From positions 1-64,000 of the forward strand of contig NZ_NFJQ01000013.1 of assembly GCF_002159945.1 (NCBI RefSeq): a stretch of 64,000 nucleotides of DNA, read 5' to 3'. Within the stretch, counting starts at the first letter, position 1; each line of letters opens with the position of its first letter. Of the stretch, positions 1-8,327 are shown piece by piece. The notes beneath the pieces were generated by a model. The model had not been told where the DNA came from. It did not search any database and saw only the letters and a list, made by a program, of their open reading frames with translations. Origin of the DNA: Cloacibacillus sp. An23. Lineage in GTDB: Bacteria > Synergistota > Synergistia > Synergistales > Synergistaceae. The translations under genes were made by a program, and so were the position numbers.

Positions 1-285
1 CGCAGAGAAGGATTAGGTCTTGCGGCTTTAGAAGCTATGACTTCTGGCTTGCCTTTAATTACTACATATGTTGGTGGAATCAAAGACTATACACAAGATG
101 GTGTTACCGGATGCTGTTTAAACTGCCCATCAGATATTACAGCAATGACTTTAGCGATACGGACAATGCACGATCATGCCGAATTCAGGGAGCAGTGTGC
201 TTTAAATAATGTGGAAATGGTAAAACAATTTGACCTCCATCGAAGCCTTTCTGTAATAGCACAAATATATAGAAACATGTATTAA
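1..285 (+). CDS. Glycosyltransferase family 4/1-type, C-terminal part (cut by window edge)
   Basis: The frame is open from base 1, so the start lies outside the window; about 94 residues are visible. The first residues (EGLGLAALEAMTSGLP) match the conserved E-x7-E nucleotide-sugar binding motif of GT-B glycosyltransferases, followed by the usual GGI(K/P)D segment and an acidic C-terminal helix. In this family the motif binds the sugar nucleotide donor and the enzyme works at the cytoplasmic membrane face. It lies upstream of another transferase and a Wzy-like protein, so it probably adds one sugar to the surface polysaccharide repeat unit. Donor and linkage cannot be told. The DNA is AT-rich like the next two genes. 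Confidence 0.85.
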   Translation, partial: RREGLGLAALEAMTSGLPLITTYVGGIKDYTQDGVTGCCLNCPSDITAMTLAIRTMHDHAEFREQCALNNVEMVKQFDLHRSLSVIAQIYRNMY

Positions 286-433
286 ATTGTATATAAGTAT
301 GTATAAATACAATAATGTTGGGTGTTTTGGGAAAATTTTTTGCCAGAATCATACATACTAGATTGAACGCTATTTTTAATAAGAACTACAGGTTAGTGCT
401 TGTTAGGTTTGTATTAAAACGGAGGTCGTTTAC

Positions 434-1339
434 ATGTCCATAATTATATTGATGTCTACTTATAATGGAGAAAAATACCTAAAAGCGCAAATAGAGAGTT
501 TATTATCCCAAACTATTAAGGTTGAAATCTTAGTGCGTGACGACGGATCGACAGATTCTACACAGCAAATACTTGATGATTATGCTCAAAGAGGAATGTT
601 GAAATGGTACAGCGGCAAAAATTTAGGTTCAGGAAAAAGTTTTTTTGACTTGGCTTGTAAAGCGCCCGATGCTGATTTTTATGCTTTTGCAGATCAAGAT
701 GATATCTGGGAGAATAAAAAAGTTGAGCTCGCTGTGCAACAACTAATGAAATTACCAAATAATAAGCCAAATCTGTATTGTGGTAGTTTTGAGCCTGTTG
801 ATGCAGAGTTAAATCCAATTTTAGTGAATAAACAAGTAAAGAATAAAATAATATCTTTGGGTACAGCTTTGTTAGAATGCATTGCGCCTGGTTGTACGTA
901 TGTTTTCAATAAAAAGGCACTGGAAAAGTTTAAAAAATATAAAATGGAGTATATTTCAATTCACGATTGGGACTTATATCGAATCGTTATGTCTCTGGGC
1001 GGAAATGTCGTGTATGATAATGAGCCCCACATTCTTTATAGACAACATGGCAATAATGCTGTCGGATTTCAATCTAGGAATTTAAAACATTGGTATGGAC
1101 GAATGAAACGTTTTTTATCTAAAAAGAATCGTAATACTAGGTATATGTCTGCGTGCCATATCAGAGAATGTTATTATGATGCAATGCCAGAACAAAATAG
1201 AAAGATAATATCAATACTAACTGAGTATCAAGACTCATTATGCAAAAGGCTGCGTTTTGCTAAATCCACTGAATTCGTTATGTCGCATAAAATTGATACA
1301 TTTATACTCTCTATACTGGCTCTAATTAAAAGGGTCTAA
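434..1339 (+). CDS. Glycosyltransferase family 2 (rhamnosyltransferase-like)
   Basis: 301 residues. The N-terminus is a typical GT-A family 2 fold: a start of the type IILMSTYNGEKYL, then RDDGSTD near residue 35 and the metal-binding region FADQDDIWE near residue 77. Length and the QDDIW signature resemble polysaccharide rhamnosyltransferases of the WbbL/RfbF type, which fits the rmlBACD genes in the window, but acceptor and linkage are unknown. A strong ribosome site GGAGG at 421-425 lies 8 bases before the ATG and fixes the start. The gene is AT-rich, contrasts with the chromosome to the right, and is followed after 4 bases by the polymerase-like gene, so the two are cotranscribed. Confidence 0.85.
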   Translation: MSIIILMSTYNGEKYLKAQIESLLSQTIKVEILVRDDGSTDSTQQILDDYAQRGMLKWYSGKNLGSGKSFFDLACKAPDADFYAFADQDDIWENKKVELAVQQLMKLPNNKPNLYCGSFEPVDAELNPILVNKQVKNKIISLGTALLECIAPGCTYVFNKKALEKFKKYKMEYISIHDWDLYRIVMSLGGNVVYDNEPHILYRQHGNNAVGFQSRNLKHWYGRMKRFLSKKNRNTRYMSACHIRECYYDAMPEQNRKIISILTEYQDSLCKRLRFAKSTEFVMSHKIDTFILSILALIKRV

Positions 1340-1343
1340 TGGT

Positions 1344-2537
1344 ATGAAGCTACACTCATTATTTTCGAGATACCAATTTTTTCATATAGTAAATATTTTT
1401 CTTATTTTAGGATATGTTTCTTTTGTAATTTTTATGCCAGCAGATAATTTGTCTTTGAAAAAAATAGTTTTGTTTTTAATATTGATAATCAATGCGCCGC
1501 TCTTGATAAATAGATTTATTGAGTTTCGCCCGCGAATGATATATCTATTTGGCCTAATATATCCTGTGTGTATATGTTTATGTTCTATTATTAGCGGCGG
1601 ATACGTATATGAATCTCTATCTGCTACATATTTTTTTATATCTTTGTTGCTAGTTGTTGTTATAATCGATTATGATATTCAGTATGAAAAAATTTTGGTT
1701 TTTGTGTTAGATTGTTTAGCAATTGTGATTTTGATTTCAGCTATTTTGGACTTTTTCGGTCTATATGACTTATATGATAATTATTTATTGATGTATTTAC
1801 ATCGTACAGGCAATGCAATGGTTGGTAAATCGATTATTTACACTGTGTTTTATATAATTTTCATAAAAACGTCACCTTTGTTGCTAATACCGTTATTGTA
1901 TTATCTGAATAACCGGCGTTATCTAACGGCAATCGTTATATTGTCTGCTCTGGTTTTATCTGGAACTCGCGCAAATATTTTCATGGGCATATTGGCAACT
2001 TTTGGATTTTTTCTTTTGTGCTATGAAAATAGATATGCCAAAGTGATTATCATTATAGGGATTATTCTTCTTGGTTTTTATTGGAGCAACGAAATTTATA
2101 ATATTTTAGTGAGCATTTTTCAAAGAAAAGCACATTCTGATGCTATTCGCTTAGGGCATTATTTATCAATCAGAGAAATACTGTCTGACCCTGTCAATCT
2201 TATATGGGGAATGGGATATGGCGTGCCTTTCTACAGTGCGGGTATCAATGCAATGACTTCTCAGACGGAGCTGTCTTATCTAGAAGTAATAAGGACGAGC
2301 GGCCTTCTTGGAGCTATTCCTTTGTTGTTTTTTTATATTTTTCCGCTTTATAAAATGTATAGTAATAAAAATAAAAGATATAAAATTATTGCTTGTGTTG
2401 GTTATCTTACTATTGCAGCAACAAATCCATTGCTGTTATCTACCACCGCATTTTTAATGTATATTTATATTTATGGTGATTATTATGTTGATTATTCTAT
2501 AAAAGATAATTTATTTATTCTTTTTCATGCTGATTAA
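1344..2537 (+). CDS. O-antigen polymerase/ligase-like membrane protein (Wzy-like)
   Basis: 397 residues, almost wholly hydrophobic, with about 10-11 predicted membrane segments and a large loop around residues 240-290. A short SGTRAN motif near residue 205 sits where Wzy/WaaL-type proteins carry a conserved arginine loop. Family members join undecaprenyl-linked repeat units, or ligate them, on the outer face of the cytoplasmic membrane. Sequence conservation in this group is poor, so the call rests on topology, motif and neighbours (glycosyltransferases, Wzx-like flippase). The last 27 bases overlap the 3' end of the opposite-strand flippase gene. It is among the most AT-rich genes here and probably came in with the cassette. 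Confidence 0.75.
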   Translation: MKLHSLFSRYQFFHIVNIFLILGYVSFVIFMPADNLSLKKIVLFLILIINAPLLINRFIEFRPRMIYLFGLIYPVCICLCSIISGGYVYESLSATYFFISLLLVVVIIDYDIQYEKILVFVLDCLAIVILISAILDFFGLYDLYDNYLLMYLHRTGNAMVGKSIIYTVFYIIFIKTSPLLLIPLLYYLNNRRYLTAIVILSALVLSGTRANIFMGILATFGFFLLCYENRYAKVIIIIGIILLGFYWSNEIYNILVSIFQRKAHSDAIRLGHYLSIREILSDPVNLIWGMGYGVPFYSAGINAMTSQTELSYLEVIRTSGLLGAIPLLFFYIFPLYKMYSNKNKRYKIIACVGYLTIAATNPLLLSTTAFLMYIYIYGDYYVDYSIKDNLFILFHAD

Positions 2538-3965
2538 ACTTTTTACAGTATCAATTATGTATCTGTGTTTTATGATCACAGCCAACGCGAGCGTAGCTAT
2601 ACAGGAGTAACGCAGGACAGGCGTCTTGTACGTAAACAGTATGGCGAAGCCGAAAGCCATGAAGAACGACGTGATGATAAAGAGCGTCTTCGTACTGTAG
2701 GCCTGCGCGCCGTCCAGATAGTCTCGGCATATTTTCTTCATGAATATGTAATGCATACCGGCGTAGACCATAAAGCACAGCAGCGTAGTGTATCCCGCGG
2801 CGTAGTAGCCGAATATGTCTATAAATATATAGTTCAGAATGAGCTTGAGCACGGCGCCGGACATCGTGGCTATAGCTATGAGGTGCGTCTTTTCGTAATA
2901 GAACTCAAAGACGGCGAAGAAGGTGTATGCGAACATGAAATACGAGCTCATAGCGACCGGCGGGATTATCCATATCGCGTCGTAGTATTCCGCTGGCGCG
3001 AATATCGCGACGACTTCTGGCGCGCAGGCCATGAGAGCGACGTTCACCCCAGCGATGATGATGAACGCGGGATAGGCCACGCGCGATATATTGCTTACAT
3101 CGCGCGCCTTGATTTTCTTATAAAGCCACGGCTCTATAGTCTGGAGCATGGAGCTGTTAAACAGCGTCATGATGAGCGACACGGAGTAGGCTAGAGAATA
3201 TATACCAGCCTCGCTCGCGCCTGTCATCTTCTCTATCATTATGCGGTCGGCTGTGTTCAATATAGAGCCGGAGAGATAATGCGGGACGAGCGGCAGGTTG
3301 AACAGCACCGCGTACTTCCAGACCTTCCACGAACAGAACTGCCTGCCGCGCAGCATCTGAGCAAAGAAAAGCCATGTATAGACGGCGAGCTCGACGACGG
3401 CAAGCCCGAGTATGCGGGCCGTGACCTTATCTTCCGCGTGAATAACGAGAAAAACGCCGAGCGCAGGCTTCGCGACGGCGACCAGCAAAGTGATTGCGAC
3501 GAGCTTTATATACTTGTAGTCCACCCTCTGCTCCGTAGCCCAGAAACTGAAAACCGAAGAAGTCCATACCATAACGAGCATCGCCGTCATCTGCACGGTC
3601 GTCAGAGAGAACAGCCCGTTCCAGAAATCACGGAACAGAAAATACACGACGGCCCAGACGCAGACCAGCGTAAGGCAAAGCCCATGCATCGCTGAAGAAT
3701 ATTGCCGCTGCCTGTCCTCGAACTTCACCAGCCCCTGAATATACACCCCGCCGAAAAGATTTAGCGTAACGATGACCGTCACAATACTGAGCCAAGAAGT
3801 AAACACGCTGAACATTCCATACTCCGCAGGCGTAAGAAGCCGCGTGAAAATGGGCGTTGTGATGACCGAAATCCCCTTCTGCACAAAGGAACAGATCAGG
3901 AACCAGAACGACGCCTTGAGCTGAATTGGGATTAATCTATATTTTTCAACGATTTGTAATAGCAT
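2511..3965 (-). CDS. Polysaccharide flippase, Wzx/MATE-type (oligosaccharide transporter)
   Basis: 484 residues with about 12-14 membrane segments. It starts with an amphipathic stretch followed by ASFWFLICSFVQKG and PIFTRLLTPAEYG, the hallmark N-terminus of PST/Wzx flippases, which carry lipid-linked repeat units across the cytoplasmic membrane. It is the last gene of the long - strand polysaccharide unit, and its 3' end overlaps the convergent Wzy-like gene by 27 bases. Its base composition is intermediate, higher in GC than the polymerase. A separate O-unit flippase and polymerase imply Wzx/Wzy-dependent assembly rather than an ABC-transporter route. Confidence 0.88.
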   Translation of the reverse strand: MLLQIVEKYRLIPIQLKASFWFLICSFVQKGISVITTPIFTRLLTPAEYGMFSVFTSWLSIVTVIVTLNLFGGVYIQGLVKFEDRQRQYSSAMHGLCLTLVCVWAVVYFLFRDFWNGLFSLTTVQMTAMLVMVWTSSVFSFWATEQRVDYKYIKLVAITLLVAVAKPALGVFLVIHAEDKVTARILGLAVVELAVYTWLFFAQMLRGRQFCSWKVWKYAVLFNLPLVPHYLSGSILNTADRIMIEKMTGASEAGIYSLAYSVSLIMTLFNSSMLQTIEPWLYKKIKARDVSNISRVAYPAFIIIAGVNVALMACAPEVVAIFAPAEYYDAIWIIPPVAMSSYFMFAYTFFAVFEFYYEKTHLIAIATMSGAVLKLILNYIFIDIFGYYAAGYTTLLCFMVYAGMHYIFMKKICRDYLDGAQAYSTKTLFIITSFFMAFGFAILFTYKTPVLRYSCIATLALAVIIKHRYIIDTVKSLISMKKNK

Positions 3966-4023
3966 GTAATATCTTACTGCACTATTAAATAGCTATATCT
4001 CTCATCGCCGTTGCTGTATGGGT

Positions 4024-4884
4024 TCATTTATCCTCATCACAAGATCTATCCTCTGTAATACTGTTCAAACATTCATAGATCTCTTTTACACTGTAAAACG
4101 TATATGTAGGTTTGACATTTCCGCTGAGAATCGCTTTTACGTCTGCCTCTCCGGTCAAAACACAGATCGATGCAATCCCTGCATTTTGTCCTGAAGCTAT
4201 ATCTGTGTACAACCTGTCTCCGATAATCACAGCCTGTGCTTTTGTTGTATTAAATTTCGTAAGTACAGCATCTATCATTGTCGCTTTCGGTTTACCTATG
4301 TAAACCGGCTTTCTCCCTGTAGCATTTTCAAGCATCATGCAGATCGAACCGCAATCTGGTATAAAACCAAACGAAACAGGACAGGCCAAGTCTGGGTTTG
4401 TCGCTATATATGGGATATCCTGCTGTAGTAGCTCGCATGTTTTCCGTATTTTTCCACTGGTAAGTTCTGTGTCAAACCCCACCAACACGACATCAACATC
4501 GCCTGATATGCCATCCGTGATGTTTATGCCGTTTTTACGCAGCTCGCGAATAAATGACTCTGTCCCTTGGCAGTACACGTTAGCTCCAGGATACTGCGTT
4601 TTAATATATAGCGCCGTCGCTTGCGTCGAAGTGAAGAAATTATCTTCATCGGCTTCAATACCAAGTTTGTTTATCTTATTCACATAATCGCCGACAGATT
4701 TTGACGAATTGTTGGTTACAAATACATATTTCCCGCCTATATTTTTTATATAGTGGAGAAGCTGCAATGTACCGTCAAACAATATATCATCTGTGTAAAT
4801 CGTCCCGTCCATGTCGAACAGAAACAGTTTTTTATTTATAAGTGACGTTGCCTCGACGCCAAAATAGTCACAATGTGTGTTCAT
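4024..4884 (-). CDS. HAD-IIA family phosphatase (NagD-like)
   Basis: 286 residues. The nucleophile motif DMDGT lies at residues 24-28, the TNNSS motif near residue 58, a GKP lysine motif near residue 193 and the GDRLYTDI metal motif near residue 223, the full set for HAD subclass IIA. These enzymes dephosphorylate small phosphate esters in the cytoplasm. It follows the nucleotidyltransferase gene after 20 bases, in one operon with a glycerol-phosphate dehydrogenase-like gene and a CDP-glycerol transferase. The likely substrate is therefore a triose or glycerol phosphate used to make the activated glycerol donor; this is inferred from context only. Confidence 0.85.
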   Translation of the reverse strand: MNTHCDYFGVEATSLINKKLFLFDMDGTIYTDDILFDGTLQLLHYIKNIGGKYVFVTNNSSKSVGDYVNKINKLGIEADEDNFFTSTQATALYIKTQYPGANVYCQGTESFIRELRKNGINITDGISGDVDVVLVGFDTELTSGKIRKTCELLQQDIPYIATNPDLACPVSFGFIPDCGSICMMLENATGRKPVYIGKPKATMIDAVLTKFNTTKAQAVIIGDRLYTDIASGQNAGIASICVLTGEADVKAILSGNVKPTYTFYSVKEIYECLNSITEDRSCDEDK

Positions 4885-4904
4885 AACCCCATCATCCCAC
4901 AGTA

Positions 4905-5612
4905 TCAGGCAAAAATTTTCTCTGCTTCCGCCAAGTCGTCAAGTGTATCGATTTCAAACCAGCGACCGTTAAGCGGACAGGCTTCAAATTCTACCTCTGC
5001 AAAAATATCGTTTATGGCGACCTCGCTCCATAGCTTAACATCATGCTTGATATCGATATATTCAGCACATTTGTTGAAAAATGCTTGGCTTCCATCTTCA
5101 AAAAACTTATATACATCTATGGATGTACCTAATGCCTCTGACGGAGGGATAGTCTTTGCAATTCTACATAATCTCCCGCCCTGCGCAGAGACTTTCATCG
5201 ACTCTTCTAAATATCTGCCATACTCGGCGATAACGGCATTCTGAGCATTGAAGCTAAGCAAGGTTTTTAATACAGATGAATCAAAAAACACATCGGCGTT
5301 CATCATAAGAAACGGATGTCCATAAAAATGTTCGAACGCTAGATATGCAGAATACATATTGTTCGTTGAAGCGTATTCTTTATTCTCTATGATATTTATC
5401 TGCGTCCCGAATTTTTCCGAGATATATGCAGTCAATATATTAGCTTTATATCCAGCTATTATGGTAATGTCATATATCCCATTCTCATATAAATTATCTA
5501 TTTGTTTTTCTAAAATTGGCTTGCCGTTAATAGACACTAACGATTTTGGACAAGTATCCGTAATCGGAGCCAATCTTGATCCTAAACCAGCTGCTAAAAT
5601 CAGTGCTTTCAT
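4905..5612 (-). CDS. Sugar-phosphate/glycerol-phosphate nucleotidyltransferase (LicC-like)
   Basis: 235 residues, a single Rossmann-like nucleotidyltransferase domain. The N-terminus LAAGLGSRL followed by PKSLVSINGKPIL is the NTP-binding signature, and an MNAD motif near residue 104 supplies the metal-binding aspartate. It resembles the phosphocholine/CTP cytidylyltransferase group more than RmlA. The ATG overlaps the stop of the upstream dehydrogenase by one base (TAATG), so the two are translationally coupled. Given the CDP-glycerol transferase nearby, its likely job is CTP-dependent activation of a glycerol phosphate. The nucleotide and substrate are inferred, not shown by the sequence. 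Confidence 0.85.
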   Translation of the reverse strand: MKALILAAGLGSRLAPITDTCPKSLVSINGKPILEKQIDNLYENGIYDITIIAGYKANILTAYISEKFGTQINIIENKEYASTNNMYSAYLAFEHFYGHPFLMMNADVFFDSSVLKTLLSFNAQNAVIAEYGRYLEESMKVSAQGGRLCRIAKTIPPSEALGTSIDVYKFFEDGSQAFFNKCAEYIDIKHDVKLWSEVAINDIFAEVEFEACPLNGRWFEIDTLDDLAEAEKIFA

Positions 5613-6646
5613 TATAGTTCACGCTCCAGTTCGTGATATATTTTTTCTAATCTTTGCGTGCTTAGGTCTGCCTCATTAAGATGCGTATATCTGTTTTTTC
5701 TCATTTTTGTAGCGTTTTGCAGGCAATGTATAAATGTACTTTGGTCTATTTCCAATTTGCGCGGATTGATGCATACGTCAAATTTAGATAAATATTCTGC
5801 GACGTTAGAATAATCAAGTCCTATTATTTTCAATACAGCAATAGTGCCCAGAGCCACTTGAATGCCGTGCAGATTACGTACTGTACCGTAATAATCTAAA
5901 GCGTGGCTGAAAAGATGTTCCGAACCGCTGACAGGGCGGCTGCTGCCAGCGAAGTTCATGGCAATACCAGACAGAACGAGCGAGTTCGCCAATACATTGA
6001 TAAAGTCTGGACAGATAGAATTATATTGTGTCTTCATCATGATATCTAACGATGTCTTAGACATCAGATACGCATACCCGTTCATGTCATCCATGTACCT
6101 GCTGCATGCAAAGTCCCAGTCTATTAATGCCGTATAATTTGATATAGTATCGCCTATTCCGGCTTTAATCAGCGAGACCGGACTGCTTAGGATAAGATCC
6201 GTGTCGAGGAGCAGCATACTTGGCACTGCGCAGCCTAGACTTTTGGGTTTGTTATCCTTCCCCTTCAGCACAGCAATCGGAGAAGCTATCCCATCATTCG
6301 CCATGGTCGTCGGTATTGACAGAAGCGGAACTTTTGCAATATACGCTGCGTATTTGCAAACGTCCAGAACTTTTCCGCCGCCGAGGCCAACGATGCATTT
6401 TATTTCTGAGATGATAACGTTTTCTGCGATGGCCATAGCGTAGGAAATAGTATTGTTGTCTACCAATTCTTCCGCAACGCTGTCTAGATCTTTAAGCTGT
6501 TCTTTTACAACATCTCCGAACAGATTATCAACGACAAAATCGGAAACGTAAAGGATTTTCCCTTTACATTGGTTACTGACCAACATGTCTGCGACATGCG
6601 TTATGTTGCCAGCTGATATTTTCAGTGAATTGGAGTCCCTAAGCAT
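5612..6646 (-). CDS. sn-Glycerol-1-phosphate dehydrogenase-like enzyme (iron-alcohol dehydrogenase superfamily)
   Basis: 344 residues. The NAD(P)-binding GLGGGKVLD near residue 88 and the PTTMANDGIASP segment near residue 117 are typical of the EgsA/AraM group, which reduces dihydroxyacetone phosphate to sn-glycerol 1-phosphate. Metal-ligand candidates are the D of the GIGD segment near residue 165 and two downstream histidines (SEHLFSH and NLHGIQ). It leads the three-gene set dehydrogenase-nucleotidyltransferase-phosphatase, with start spacing fixed by a GAGGG site. Three-gene sets of this make-up in pneumococcal capsule loci have, from memory, been tied to CDP-2-glycerol; here the product could be CDP-1- or CDP-2-glycerol. 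Confidence 0.85.
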   Translation of the reverse strand: MLRDSNSLKISAGNITHVADMLVSNQCKGKILYVSDFVVDNLFGDVVKEQLKDLDSVAEELVDNNTISYAMAIAENVIISEIKCIVGLGGGKVLDVCKYAAYIAKVPLLSIPTTMANDGIASPIAVLKGKDNKPKSLGCAVPSMLLLDTDLILSSPVSLIKAGIGDTISNYTALIDWDFACSRYMDDMNGYAYLMSKTSLDIMMKTQYNSICPDFINVLANSLVLSGIAMNFAGSSRPVSGSEHLFSHALDYYGTVRNLHGIQVALGTIAVLKIIGLDYSNVAEYLSKFDVCINPRKLEIDQSTFIHCLQNATKMRKNRYTHLNEADLSTQRLEKIYHELEREL

Positions 6647-6727
6647 ATTATATCCCTCTTATCATCACGTAAGGTTAAATTCAGCAATGTTTATAAACGT
6701 ATGTGGCTAGAGAAATATGTACATTTA

Positions 6728-6994
6728 TTATTGCGTCTTTTCACATGGCACAGTATCTAGTTTTTTCTCTCCGGTCTCGATAAAATGCACTATGCACTGC
6801 GCTATCCTTTCAGACGCTTTGCCGTCCTCAACATTCCCGATTTCTTCGAGAAAACGCGAAACTCGCTCGCGATACACTGCATCATTGAATTCTTGGATAT
6901 TTTTAATCAATTCTTCATTGGTATAAGAGATTGGGAACGGAAGGGAATCGTAATCAAGGTAGAACTCCCGTTCCTTTTTCTCGTATGATTTCAG
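6728..6994 (-). pseudogene. C-terminal remnant of a CDP-glycerol glycerophosphotransferase (TagF/TagB family)
   Basis: The - strand frame from the stop at 6995-6997 to 6728 is open for about 88 codons. Read without demanding a start it gives EREFYLDYDSLPFP followed by NEELIKNI and a VEDGKASERI tail. This is the usual C-terminus of CDP-glycerol transferases: an aromatic-rich (K/E)xRxFYxDY segment, PxPI, eLI, and the DGxxSxRI end. Nothing resembling the N-terminal 300 residues precedes it, only about 40 bases before the intact paralogue. It is best read as the 3' relic of a second family member lost by recombination when the present cassette was assembled. Confidence 0.7.
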
Positions 6995-7034
6995 TCATGG
7001 ATGAATAAAACCTATACAAAACTGCAAAATACAA

Positions 7035-8294
7035 TCATGTGTTATTGATAGCCATTTTAGCAGAAGTTGATGTTACATCTAAAATACATTCGTATAATTT
7101 ATACATATTGTCTTCATTAGGATAAATTGGCGATGTCCCATATACTATATTTTTCACTTGCTCTAGTTGCGAGTTTACATTTATAATATAATCATATTTT
7201 GCATTTTTGATATTGAGAATTGAATTTTTTAATTCATTTATACTTTTTACTTTTCTTCCTGGTGTCATTTTGACATAATCATATAAAAATCCTCTGTCTT
7301 TATTTAAATAATATTCATAATCAAAACAATAAAAGAGTACAGGTTTATTTAATAAAATATAATCAAAGAAAACAGAAGAATAATCTGTTATTAACATATC
7401 TGATATATCCAAGAAATTATATATATCGCTTTCCTTTGGTAAGTTAATGATTACATCTTTTGCTCTGGCATATGAAACATTGCTTTGTGATGCTGCAAAA
7501 TGGAATTTGGTAACTAAATATATATTATTTTTTTTAAGAAATGATTTCATTAATAAGGGAGTCTTTGCACAAATATCATTGAAAGTGATGCTATCTCTAA
7601 AAGTAGGTAAATACATAACAATATATTGACCCTGTTTCTTTGCCTCTAATATACTCTGTATAGCTGCTTTTTCATTGGGTAAATACATCTTTTTAATATA
7701 GCCCAGAATATAAGCGTGGCGTGGATATGGGCCAATTATAATTTTTTCATCGTTACACCCAAAGGCGAATTGCATATGTTTTGCTAACGTATCAGAAAAT
7801 GCAAGATAAAAAGCATCATTCCATTTCCCTATCTGATATTGAGTTTTAGCTTTGTTTTGTGCGATAGCGTCTCTAATATTTTTTATGTCATTGTTGCAAT
7901 AATAGCCGATTTTTTTTAATGGAAAACCATGCCATAAATTTATTCTTATAGCATCTGATGAACAAAATCGATTTAGATCTATGCCCCCTTCATCAACAAT
8001 ATGAAATTTTGCTCGTAGGTGATACCATATAGAAATCAAACTATTGGTATAAACAACATCTAAATTATTGTCCCTTAGTACTTTAAAAATAGTTTCATTT
8101 CGAGTTGTGAATACTACTTTCTTGAGGCCTAGTCTCGATTTATTCTGCACTAAAAATAGATAAAAAGCTTTTGAGTTATCTGCAAATCTCTGCCCAAACC
8201 ATCCGCCTATAACGATAATTTTAGAAGTTTTAGGAACCAATATAGAAAGAACACCTAATATTATATTAATTATTTTTTTTATATAGTATTTCAT
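7035..8294 (-). CDS. CDP-glycerol glycerophosphotransferase family protein
   Basis: 419 residues. Seen: an N-terminal hydrophobic helix (about residues 8-25) for membrane association, LWHGFPLKKIG near residue 118, LPTFRDS near residue 228, and ITDYSSVFFDY near residue 308 followed by KPVLFYCFD. These are the conserved landmarks of the TagB/TagF GT-B fold, which transfers glycerol phosphate from CDP-glycerol to a lipid-linked or polymer acceptor at the inner membrane face. The gene is strongly AT-rich, unlike the rml genes 34 bases upstream. The linked dehydrogenase, nucleotidyltransferase and phosphatase genes probably make its donor. In a diderm this points to a glycerol-phosphate decoration of the O-unit rather than a wall teichoic acid. 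Confidence 0.88.
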   Translation of the reverse strand: MKYYIKKIINIILGVLSILVPKTSKIIVIGGWFGQRFADNSKAFYLFLVQNKSRLGLKKVVFTTRNETIFKVLRDNNLDVVYTNSLISIWYHLRAKFHIVDEGGIDLNRFCSSDAIRINLWHGFPLKKIGYYCNNDIKNIRDAIAQNKAKTQYQIGKWNDAFYLAFSDTLAKHMQFAFGCNDEKIIIGPYPRHAYILGYIKKMYLPNEKAAIQSILEAKKQGQYIVMYLPTFRDSITFNDICAKTPLLMKSFLKKNNIYLVTKFHFAASQSNVSYARAKDVIINLPKESDIYNFLDISDMLITDYSSVFFDYILLNKPVLFYCFDYEYYLNKDRGFLYDYVKMTPGRKVKSINELKNSILNIKNAKYDYIINVNSQLEQVKNIVYGTSPIYPNEDNMYKLYECILDVTSTSAKMAINNT

Positions 8295-8327
8295 GATATT
8301 GCGTTCAAAGTTCTGTGTTATGTATAT

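Noticed and set aside
2565-3194. Long + strand open frame of 209 codons
   Set aside because: Shadow of the flippase gene on the other strand; charged, low-complexity reading without family features.
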